Assembly: GCF_004366035.1 (NCBI RefSeq)
Contig: NZ_SOEE01000008.1
Location: 133,989-197,988, forward strand
Origin: Cytobacillus oceanisediminis
GTDB taxonomy: Bacteria > Bacillota > Bacilli > Bacillales > Cytobacillaceae
Length of the DNA stretch: 64,000 nt
Direction of reading: 5' to 3'
Shown here: piece by piece, positions 23,939 through 31,376 of the stretch
Layout: the number at the start of each line of letters is the position of its first letter
Position numbering within the stretch: the first letter of the stretch is position 1
The notes under the pieces: generated by a model
Databases searched by the model: none
Told to the model about the DNA's origin: nothing
Seen by the model: only the letters and a program-made list of their open reading frames with translations
Position numbers and translations under genes: made by a program

Positions 23939-25402
23939 TTAAATAACCTTCTTGCCTTTTGAATTGCTTTCTTTCACTTTCTCCTCCCAAAAATCAGCAC
24001 CTTTAATGCCAAGTTTAACAGGATCGAAGACTGGTTCAATGCCCGCTTTCTTCTGTTCTTCATAATCTTTAAACACTTTTAAGGCTGTTTTAGTCAGGAA
24101 TAGAATAGCGACTAAGTTAAGCCAGGCCATACTTCCGAAGCCAAAGTCTCCGAGCGCCCATAATAGGGATGCATTTTCGACACTTCCTAAATAGATCATT
24201 CCCAAGAAAACAATCATTAAGCCTGTTTTTAGCCCTTTTAGATTTCTCTTTCTGCCAAGGTAAACGAGGGTTGTTTCAGAAATATAGTAGTAAGCCATCA
24301 GAGTTGTGAAGGCAAAGAAGAAGATAGCAATTGCAACAAACAAACCGCCAAACCCAGGGATAACGCTCTCAACGGCCGCCTGTGTCCACATTGGTCCAGC
24401 TTCTACACCTTGGATGTTTTCAACAATCGGCTGCTTTCCTTCTGGCGTAACGCTATACATGCCGGTAATTAGAATCATAAGTGCAGTAGCTGTACAAACA
24501 ATGATGGTATCAATATAAACTGAGAATCCTTGAACAAGACCTTGTTTTGCCGGATGGGATACATCTGCTGCGGCTGAACTATAAGTTCCTTCCCCTACAC
24601 CAGCAACGTTAGAGAATACTGCTCTCTTAACGCCCCATGCAATCGCTGCACCGAAAATACCGCCAAACATTTCGTTTGCACCAAATGCACTTGAAATAAT
24701 CAGCCAAAGCATTGCTGGAATTTCTGCTGCATTTGCAAATAAAAGAACGAAAGTGATAACCACATACCCTAAGGCCATAAAAGGGACAACTTTTTCCGCA
24801 ACAGTAGCAATTCGCTTAACGCCGCCAAAAATAATGATGCCAAGTAATACAACAAGAATGATTCCAGTGATGCTTTTATGGAGACCAATTGTATTTTCGA
24901 AACCAACAGCAATCGTATTGGCCTGAATCCCAGGTACTAAGATTCCGTAGCAGAGGGTAACAACAATCGCAACAAACACCGCAAACCATTTCATATTTAA
25001 ACCTTTTTCAATAAAATAAGGTGTTCCACCCCGGTACTGCTTACCATCTTTTACTTTATAAACCTGAGCAAGAGTGGATTCAATAAAGGCACTTGCTCCT
25101 CCTAATAAGGCCATGACCCACATCCAGAAAACCGCTCCCGGACCGCCAAATGCAATCGCAGTAGCAACCCCAGCTATATTTCCAATACCGACCCGGCCGG
25201 CTAAAGCCATTGAAAACGCCTGGAAAGAGGACACACCCGACTCTGGGTTACCCTTTTCTAAAAGAAGCTTAATCATTTCCTTGAAATATCTAAATTGCAC
25301 AAAACGTGTCATAATAGAAAAAAACAATCCAGCGCCAAGCGCGAACGCTACCAGTCCAAGACTCCAAACCATCCCCGACGCTTTATTCACTAATTCTTCC
25401 AT
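23939..25402 (-). CDS. sodium:alanine symporter family (AGCS) transporter
   Basis: 487-residue polytopic membrane protein with about ten or eleven helices. AGCS hallmarks: FQAFSMALAGRVGIGNIAGVATAIAFGGPGAVFWMWVMALLG near residue 65, GVKRAVFSNVAGVGEGTYSSAAAD in the middle, and TLMAYYYISETTLVYLGRKR. Members import small neutral amino acids with sodium or protons. Its place at the end of the hydroxyproline-type operon suggests it brings in hydroxyproline or proline (inference). AGGAGG precedes the ATG at 25402; an upstream in-frame start is discarded. C-terminal tail is lysine-rich and cytoplasmic. Confidence 0.9.
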   Translation of the reverse strand: MEELVNKASGMVWSLGLVAFALGAGLFFSIMTRFVQFRYFKEMIKLLLEKGNPESGVSSFQAFSMALAGRVGIGNIAGVATAIAFGGPGAVFWMWVMALLGGASAFIESTLAQVYKVKDGKQYRGGTPYFIEKGLNMKWFAVFVAIVVTLCYGILVPGIQANTIAVGFENTIGLHKSITGIILVVLLGIIIFGGVKRIATVAEKVVPFMALGYVVITFVLLFANAAEIPAMLWLIISSAFGANEMFGGIFGAAIAWGVKRAVFSNVAGVGEGTYSSAAADVSHPAKQGLVQGFSVYIDTIIVCTATALMILITGMYSVTPEGKQPIVENIQGVEAGPMWTQAAVESVIPGFGGLFVAIAIFFFAFTTLMAYYYISETTLVYLGRKRNLKGLKTGLMIVFLGMIYLGSVENASLLWALGDFGFGSMAWLNLVAILFLTKTALKVFKDYEEQKKAGIEPVFDPVKLGIKGADFWEEKVKESNSKGKKVI

Positions 25403-25558
25403 CTTATTCCTCCTATTCAAACCTAAGTAGTTAGTTCCTTTTTATTTGTAATATTAATAATTTTCAGACATACAAGAGTATAAATGGGACAATGGAACAA
25501 AACGCTGCCCCACTCCCATCCAATTACACAGGATTGATTGTCCAATTGTTCCTTATAA

Positions 25559-27055
25559 TTACTCACCATGCCTGATGTTAACAAATACACTTTTCACTTC
25601 CGTATAATTTTGCAGGCCATATTCTCCGCCCATTTCGCGGCCAATTCCTGATTGTTTGTAGCCGCCGAAAGGCATAGTTTCCCATTCAAGACCAAAATCA
25701 TTAATCCAGACTGTACCTGATTGCATCTTGCTTGCAATATAATGTCCCTTTTTCATATTTTCTGTCCAGATACTTGCAGCTAAGCCATAGTCACTATCGT
25801 TCGCCCGTTTAATGACCTCTTCAATCGTATCGAAAACGAAAATGGACATGACTGGTCCAAAGATTTCTTCACGCGCAATAACCATATGATCTTGTACATC
25901 AGCAAAAATGGTTGGCTGTACAAAATATCCTTTTTCAAATCCTTTTTCACCCCCTGCCACGAGGCGCGCACCTTCTTTCTTCCCATGTTGAATATAATTA
26001 AGAACAGTTTGATGCTGTTTTGCTGAAACAAGCGGGCCCATTTCCGTTTCGGGGTTCATTCCATCACCTAACTTCAATGCTTTCGCCCGTTCCGCTAAGG
26101 CTTTTACTACATGATCATAGATGTTTCTTTGTACAAATACACGTGTACAGGCACTACAGTTTTGCCCATGATTGTACATCGTTCCGTTAAATACCCCTTC
26201 AATTGCTTCCTCAAGATTAGCATCCTCTAAAACAATGGCTGGAGATTTTCCGCCAAGCTCCAGCGTAACATCTTTAATTTGATCTGCAGCTTTTTTCATT
26301 ACTTCTTTCCCGACAGCAGTTGATCCTGTGAATGCTACCTTATCGATATCTTTATGTGCAGTGATTGCTTCTCCCGCAATCCTTCCCGTTCCTGGCACAA
26401 TATTTACAACACCATCCGGGAACCCGGCTTCTTTGAATAGCCTTCCTGCGTAAAGAAGAGATAATGGTGTTTCAGTTGCCGGCTTAATCACAACCGTACA
26501 GCCGACTGCAAGTGCAGATCCGAGCTTCCAGGCTGCCATGGCAAGCGGGAAGTTCCAAGGAATAATTTGGCCTGCTACCCCAACCGGCTCGTGTACTGTA
26601 TAGGTTACATAATTCTTTGAAACCTGAGTTGTCATGCCAATTATTTTCGTGGCCCAGCCCGCATAATATCTAAAATGCTGGATTGTTCCGTCGATATCAT
26701 CTGCCAAGGCTACCTTGTAAGGCTTTCCGTTATCCAATGATTCCAGTTGTGCAAGTTCCTCTCGATTTTCTTCTAAGAGATCCGCAAATTTATAGATTAG
26801 ATGGGAGCGTTCTGCGGCATCCATTTTTGTCCATTCGCCTTCATCAAATGCCTTTCTTGCAGCAGCTACCGCAGCATTAATATCTTCCTCTTGCGCTTCA
26901 CTTACTTTTGCAATCACCTCTTCGTTTGCAGGATTAACAACGGAAAATGTTTTGCCGCTGATTGCCGGTACATAGTTACCGTTAATGTATAATCCTTTCA
27001 CACCCTCCAAGAATTCTTGAACTTTCGGTTTTAAATTGTAATTTGTTGCTTGCAT
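25559..27055 (-). CDS. aldehyde dehydrogenase, likely 2-oxoglutarate semialdehyde dehydrogenase
   Basis: 498-residue NAD(P)-dependent aldehyde dehydrogenase. Seen: IIPWNFPLAMAAWKLGSALAVGCTVVIKPATETPLS, cofactor motif FTGSTAVGKEV, general base glutamate in LELGGKSP, catalytic cysteine in NHGQNCSACTRVF, and EEIFGPVMSIF. Sequence alone does not fix the substrate; the neighbours (epimerase, dehydrogenase, deaminase) point to 2-oxoglutarate semialdehyde, the last step of hydroxyproline breakdown. ATG 27055 is chosen over an earlier GTG because GAGGAG lies eight bases before it. It follows the deaminase gene by 19 bases. Confidence 0.88.
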   Translation of the reverse strand: MQATNYNLKPKVQEFLEGVKGLYINGNYVPAISGKTFSVVNPANEEVIAKVSEAQEEDINAAVAAARKAFDEGEWTKMDAAERSHLIYKFADLLEENREELAQLESLDNGKPYKVALADDIDGTIQHFRYYAGWATKIIGMTTQVSKNYVTYTVHEPVGVAGQIIPWNFPLAMAAWKLGSALAVGCTVVIKPATETPLSLLYAGRLFKEAGFPDGVVNIVPGTGRIAGEAITAHKDIDKVAFTGSTAVGKEVMKKAADQIKDVTLELGGKSPAIVLEDANLEEAIEGVFNGTMYNHGQNCSACTRVFVQRNIYDHVVKALAERAKALKLGDGMNPETEMGPLVSAKQHQTVLNYIQHGKKEGARLVAGGEKGFEKGYFVQPTIFADVQDHMVIAREEIFGPVMSIFVFDTIEEVIKRANDSDYGLAASIWTENMKKGHYIASKMQSGTVWINDFGLEWETMPFGGYKQSGIGREMGGEYGLQNYTEVKSVFVNIRHGE

Positions 27056-27074
27056 ATTCCCACTCCTCACTATT

Positions 27075-27968
27075 TTAGTTTTTTACTGTCTCTAAACTTG
27101 CAAGCAGGTCTTTTAGCTTTTGATCTTCCTCAGGTGATAGGCCTAAACGAGGATAACGTGCAGGTCCGCCAGCCTGGCCAGTTAATTCCATGGCTCTCTT
27201 CACAATTTGCACATACTTTCCAGATCCTTCAAGAAACGCACACAGTGGTAAAATACGATCATTGATGGACCAAGCTTCTTCAAGCTCACCGTTTTGGAAA
27301 TGGTTATACATGTCTGTAACCAGCTTTGGCACAATATTTCCTGCAACAGAAATCCATCCAGTTGCTCCAACTAAATAAGACTCCATTACAAGCTCTTCAG
27401 CACCGCAGAATACTTCAAAGTCTCCTTTTCCTTTTCTTGCAAGATCCCTTACCTTGCCAATTTCACCGCTTGATTCCTTAATGTGAGTTACATTTTCACA
27501 ATCCTTGCCAATCTGAAGCATTAAATCTGCGCTCATATTAACGCCGGAAGTAAATGGGTTGTTATAAAGCATGATTGGAAGATTAACACTGTCAGATACT
27601 TCTTTGAAATGATGGTAGATTTCATTTTCCTTTGGTTTCATGTAAAAAGGATTAATGATTAGAGCACCATCCGCTCCATGTACTTCAGCTTGCTTTGTAT
27701 ACTCGATTGTTTCCCTTGTTGTTTCAGCAGCAGTACCCACAATAACAGGGATGCGTCCGCCTGCTTCCTTCATAACAGTTTCTACCATCTGGTATTTTTC
27801 TTCTCTTGATAGACTGACAAATTCACCAGTACTCCCATTGATGACAATTCCTGCCACACCTTGATCCACAAAGTAATTGACATTATTCTTTACTCCGCCC
27901 CAATCAATTTCCTGCTCCTGTGTCATCGGTGTAATTAATACTGGATAAGCTCCTCTAATTGTAGTCAT
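27075..27968 (-). CDS. DHDPS-family lyase, likely delta1-pyrroline-4-hydroxy-2-carboxylate deaminase
   Basis: 297-residue class I aldolase-type TIM barrel of the dihydrodipicolinate synthase family. The Schiff-base lysine is in THIKESSG, the tyrosine of the proton relay in MLYNNPF, and GSTGEFVSLSREE is the carboxylate-binding loop. The window's lysine genes are elsewhere, so this is not DapA by context: beside a hydroxyproline epimerase and a D-amino-acid dehydrogenase it matches the deaminase that turns pyrroline-4-hydroxy-2-carboxylate into 2-oxoglutarate semialdehyde (LhpC/HypD-type). GGGGAGG precedes the ATG. Confidence 0.85.
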   Translation of the reverse strand: MTTIRGAYPVLITPMTQEQEIDWGGVKNNVNYFVDQGVAGIVINGSTGEFVSLSREEKYQMVETVMKEAGGRIPVIVGTAAETTRETIEYTKQAEVHGADGALIINPFYMKPKENEIYHHFKEVSDSVNLPIMLYNNPFTSGVNMSADLMLQIGKDCENVTHIKESSGEIGKVRDLARKGKGDFEVFCGAEELVMESYLVGATGWISVAGNIVPKLVTDMYNHFQNGELEEAWSINDRILPLCAFLEGSGKYVQIVKRAMELTGQAGGPARYPRLGLSPEEDQKLKDLLASLETVKN

Positions 27969-27998
27969 TTTAATTTCCTCCCCATATTTATTAGTTTC

Positions 27999-28952
27999 TT
28001 ATTTTAATAAAAACCCTGCGAATAATGGATCTGCCGGGTCTAATACATATGTCTGCATACCCGTAATAAATCCGCGGGCTGAAAAACTAAACTCGTAACC
28101 GGCTTCAAATTGTGCTGAAAGCCCGGCTGTCAATTTCCCGTTAAAAATGCTCTCATTTTCAATTAGGCTTCCTGCAGATATATCGCCATTTCTTAATAAA
28201 TAGGTAATGCAGGCAGCTAGAGTGCCAAATCCCGGAGAACGTACAATATACCGATCCGGACGGAAGGTTACCGTTTTGATTTTGCCTTCACTTTTTTGCG
28301 AATGATCCATCAAGATTACTCTGCTGAAAGCATGTTTGCCTTCTAAGGCGTCAATCGCCTTTTGCCCCCACTGATTAATGACTGGAAGATCCTCCATCTC
28401 AATCTCAAAAGGCAGCTGCGCTTTATCAAAAATCGCATATTGATGGTCGGCTTGGACCAGGGATACTTCTGCCTTTAAATCTAAATAGGACACTGGCATA
28501 TTGGTTTGTACAACCTGAAATGGCTCGCTTTTTAATTTAACTAATTTCACTTCATCATCTTTCATAGTTGCAGTAACAGCAACAACACCGCTGATTGTTT
28601 CAATTCTGTATTCACCTGAAAATTTGGCCTTTAATTGGCCGCACTCTAACAATGCAGTTATGACAGCAACAATTCCGCCATATTGCATCGATACGGTTCC
28701 GTTATGATCGAAAAAGATGACAGCTGCATCGGCATCGCTTTTAAAAGGCGGAAAAACCAAACAACCCATCAGTCCAGCAAATCCGCGTGGCTCATTTAAA
28801 AGAAGTTTAATTTCCTCCTCATAGGCAAGAAAAATTTGCTCATTCAGCTCCTGTATACTTTGATAATGAATTAATGGTCCATCCTTAACAATACGATAAG
28901 CCTGACCTGCTACATGTACATCGGTTGCTGTATAGGTCTTTTGAATTATCAT
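27999..28952 (-). CDS. proline racemase-like protein lacking both catalytic cysteines
   Basis: 317 residues with the proline racemase fold over its length (LLNEPRGFAGLMG, SLIENESIFNGKLTAG, GFITGMQTYVLDPADPLFAGF) but the active site is gone. Aligned with the neighbour at 28949-29986, its first catalytic Cys91 (PMCGHDTIG) corresponds to Gln90 (SMQYGGIVA), and the second, Cys254 (DRSPCGTG), to Gly241 (VRSPGFG); the acidic Asp250 becomes Val237. It cannot use the two-thiol mechanism of proline racemases or hydroxyproline epimerases, nor the Cys/Thr chemistry of 3-hydroxyproline dehydratases. Its ATG overlaps the stop of the true epimerase by four bases, so the two are made together. A regulatory or structural partner is possible; the reading frame is intact and shows no decay. 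Confidence 0.82.
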   Translation of the reverse strand: MIIQKTYTATDVHVAGQAYRIVKDGPLIHYQSIQELNEQIFLAYEEEIKLLLNEPRGFAGLMGCLVFPPFKSDADAAVIFFDHNGTVSMQYGGIVAVITALLECGQLKAKFSGEYRIETISGVVAVTATMKDDEVKLVKLKSEPFQVVQTNMPVSYLDLKAEVSLVQADHQYAIFDKAQLPFEIEMEDLPVINQWGQKAIDALEGKHAFSRVILMDHSQKSEGKIKTVTFRPDRYIVRSPGFGTLAACITYLLRNGDISAGSLIENESIFNGKLTAGLSAQFEAGYEFSFSARGFITGMQTYVLDPADPLFAGFLLK

Positions 28953-29986
28953 TTCACATCCTCCATTTCATGTTCCATTGGGGGAATAAGCAAGAAGCCT
29001 TCTTTAAGCGGATCTTCCTCGTTATAAAAGAACCGGTGCATACCCATTAGCCATGCAGAACCAGTGATTCTTGTAATAACAGCCTCCACACCCTGGACAT
29101 CTGCTGTTTCAAGGACTTGTCCGCGGAATAAAGAGCCGACAATACTCTCATGTACAAATTCTTCATTGATACCTATCTCCTTTTTGGCATAGAGGACAGA
29201 TAATTTGGCCGATGTACCTGTACCGCATGGTGAACGATCTATCCCGCCTGGAGGGACAACAACTGTATTTTTCACATCTGCTTCTTCATGGGTCGGCACA
29301 GTAAAAAACTCAATATGGGTCAAACCGCGAATAAATGGATATTGGGGATGAACGACCTCTGTTTTTTCGTTAATCGTATTTCTAATTTTGATTGCTTTTT
29401 CAATGATTTCTGAGGCATTCTCCGGTTTCAGTTCTAATCCAGCAGATTGGGCATCAATAATTCCATAGAAATTGCCGCCATAAGCAATATCTGCATCAAT
29501 GATTCCAATTCCCTCAACCTCTACAGAGACACTTTTTAACAGAAATGCTGGGACATTACAGAAGGAAACCTCTTTTGCTTTGCCGTTCTCTACCTTAATC
29601 TCAGCCATAACAAGGCCTGCTGGTGTATCAATTTTGATTGAAGTAACTGGCTCTTGAACAGGGAATAGCCCCGCTTCAACTAATGCTGTACACACCCCGA
29701 TTGTGTCATGACCGCACATTGGCAAATATCCGCCGGTTTCGATATATATAACACCGATATCTGCTTCCGGATGGCATGGATCTGTTAAAAGTACTCCTGA
29801 CATTACATCATGCCCTCTTGGTTCATTCATCAGGAGCTTACGAACCCAATCATATTCCTTTTGCATATGAAGCATTTTTTCGGCCATTGTCGCTCCTTTT
29901 AGTACCGGGAGTCCGCTAATCAATGTCCTTGTCGGATTTCCGCCCGTGTGTGTATCAATGGTTGTAAAAACTCGATTGGCTTTCAT
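28949..29986 (-). CDS. proline racemase-family epimerase, likely 4-hydroxyproline 2-epimerase
   Basis: 345-residue, cofactor-free PLP-independent epimerase. Both catalytic cysteines are present: Cys91 in GYLPMCGHDTIG and Cys254 in GGIDRSPCGTGTSA, with Asp250 kept. Two-base proton exchange at C2 converts trans-4-hydroxy-L-proline to cis-4-hydroxy-D-proline, which the neighbouring dehydrogenase could oxidise. Proline racemase activity cannot be excluded from sequence. The start overlaps the stop of the FAD enzyme upstream by one base (TGATG), and its own stop overlaps the racemase-like gene. The context of deaminase and semialdehyde dehydrogenase supports hydroxyproline. Confidence 0.88.
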   Translation of the reverse strand: MKANRVFTTIDTHTGGNPTRTLISGLPVLKGATMAEKMLHMQKEYDWVRKLLMNEPRGHDVMSGVLLTDPCHPEADIGVIYIETGGYLPMCGHDTIGVCTALVEAGLFPVQEPVTSIKIDTPAGLVMAEIKVENGKAKEVSFCNVPAFLLKSVSVEVEGIGIIDADIAYGGNFYGIIDAQSAGLELKPENASEIIEKAIKIRNTINEKTEVVHPQYPFIRGLTHIEFFTVPTHEEADVKNTVVVPPGGIDRSPCGTGTSAKLSVLYAKKEIGINEEFVHESIVGSLFRGQVLETADVQGVEAVITRITGSAWLMGMHRFFYNEEDPLKEGFLLIPPMEHEMEDVK

Positions 29987-31161
29987 CAGGTTCCCACCCT
30001 TTCCTTAAATCGAGAATATCTCAGCGGTTCAATTGGAATGCAAGTATCCTTCTCATTAAGCATTTCCTCTATCACTTTTCCAGTGACAGCGGCAAGACTA
30101 ATTCCGTCTCCCTCATGACCGGCTGCAATATAATAGTTAGGAATTCCTTCCACTTCTGACACAATTGGCAAGTGATCCTCCGTCCAGGGCCGCAAACCAG
30201 CATAGGAACGTATGACCATCATGTCAGCCATTCTCGGATAAAATCTAATGGCCCGATTGGCAATGCATTTAATAATTTCATTATTAATCTTTGTATTAAA
30301 TCCAACAAATTCACGGCTGCTTCCAATCAGGAAGTTTTGACTTTCAGTTGGTTCAAAAACAAGGGCTACTCCGTATTTTTCAGTAATCGGATCAACCTGG
30401 CGCTTGCCGCCAAATTTTGATATTAAGTAGCCAAACTCCATCACTTTTCTCGGCCCTACAAAGTCCTGGCGTGAAGCGACAATAATGTGGCCTTTTCTTG
30501 GTTTAATCGGGATGGACAAGTCCAGCATTTCACCAATATATGGAGCCCATACACCTGCCGCATTAATGACATAGTCAGCGGTGAAAGTCCCATTGGATGT
30601 TTCAACGATAAATGCACCGTCCGTCTTCCTTCTCATTCCAGTAACCTCAGTTTGTTTATGGGCTTTAGCGCCCATCTCCTTTGCCCCCTCAAGAAGGTTA
30701 AAGGCAAGAAGATATGGATTAACTGTTGAATCTGTTGCACACTCTAAGCCGCCCAATAAATCATCAGCAAAATATTTGGAATCCTGGCGAATGTCCTGTC
30801 TGTCCAGCATCCTGAACGGCAAGCCGGCCTCCCTCTGCCGGTCAACCCATTTTTGTGCGGCTTCCATTTCTTCTTCTGTCTCGCAGACAAGGATGCTTCC
30901 AGGAGCACGATATTCAAAAGGCTGTTTCAATTCTCTGCTTAATTCATCTACTAATTTCTGACTGACAAGTGACATTTGACTATCGAAGCCAGGATCTTTA
31001 TCAATAGCTAAAATATTTCCGTCACAGCGGGATGACGTGCCACTGACAAATTCACCTTTTTCAATAACTGTTACATTTCTTCCAGATTTAGAAGTATAAT
31101 AGGCAATTGCACAGCCTATGATTCCCCCGCCTATAACCAAAACGTCACAATGATATCTCAC
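29986..31161 (-). CDS. FAD-dependent D-amino-acid dehydrogenase subunit (DAO family, HcnC/LhpB-like)
   Basis: 391 residues. The dinucleotide-binding motif VLVIGGGIIGCAIAYYTSKSG followed by VIEKG opens the protein; ATDSTVNPYLLAFNLLEGA and the C-terminal HLPIVSEVEGIPNYYIAAGHEGDGISLAAVTGKVI are typical of the DadA/glycine-oxidase family. In multi-subunit D-amino-acid dehydrogenases this is the catalytic beta subunit; its partners (BFD, 2Fe-2S and second FAD subunits) are encoded at 33064-34899 on the other strand. GTG start at 31161 with AAGGGAAG before it. First gene of the minus-strand operon behind a sigma-54 promoter. Expected substrate: cis-4-hydroxy-D-proline (inference). Confidence 0.86.
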   Translation of the reverse strand: MRYHCDVLVIGGGIIGCAIAYYTSKSGRNVTVIEKGEFVSGTSSRCDGNILAIDKDPGFDSQMSLVSQKLVDELSRELKQPFEYRAPGSILVCETEEEMEAAQKWVDRQREAGLPFRMLDRQDIRQDSKYFADDLLGGLECATDSTVNPYLLAFNLLEGAKEMGAKAHKQTEVTGMRRKTDGAFIVETSNGTFTADYVINAAGVWAPYIGEMLDLSIPIKPRKGHIIVASRQDFVGPRKVMEFGYLISKFGGKRQVDPITEKYGVALVFEPTESQNFLIGSSREFVGFNTKINNEIIKCIANRAIRFYPRMADMMVIRSYAGLRPWTEDHLPIVSEVEGIPNYYIAAGHEGDGISLAAVTGKVIEEMLNEKDTCIPIEPLRYSRFKERVGT

Positions 31162-31201
31162 AAAATCAACTTCCCTTCGTCTTGTTACATCATTTTATTA
31201 A

Positions 31202-31217
31202 TGCAATTAACATGCCA
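31202..31217 (-). promoter_or_regulatory. sigma-54 promoter of the catabolic operon
   Basis: Minus strand TGGCATGTTAATTGCA: -24 element TGGCAT, five bases, -12 element TTGCA. It fits the consensus TGGCAC-N5-TTGCA closely. Start near 31190, about 30 bases before the GTG of the FAD gene. Confidence 0.88.
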
Positions 31218-31240
31218 ACTTTTGTAACCTTACACAGAAA

Positions 31241-31300
31241 TAAGAACATTCTAACAACTTTGCTGATAACCCAAATATAGATTTTTTCGACATGTTCTTA
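31241..31300. promoter_or_regulatory. candidate activator-binding inverted repeat
   Basis: TAAGAACAT at 31241-31249 and ATGTTCTTA at 31292-31300 are perfect inverse copies with centres 51 bp apart. They lie upstream of the -24/-12 element, at the distance expected for an enhancer of an AAA+ activator, between the two divergent genes. Confidence 0.5.
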
Positions 31301-31376
31301 ATTGTCAAAAAATTTGATAAAATTGTGTATAAAATATTAAACAGTGTATAAAAAAATTTACATTCAGGAGGCTGTC

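Noticed and set aside
27075-27968. Assignment as dapA (dihydrodipicolinate synthase)
   Set aside because: Family membership fits, but the operon context is hydroxyproline breakdown and no lysine pathway gene is near.
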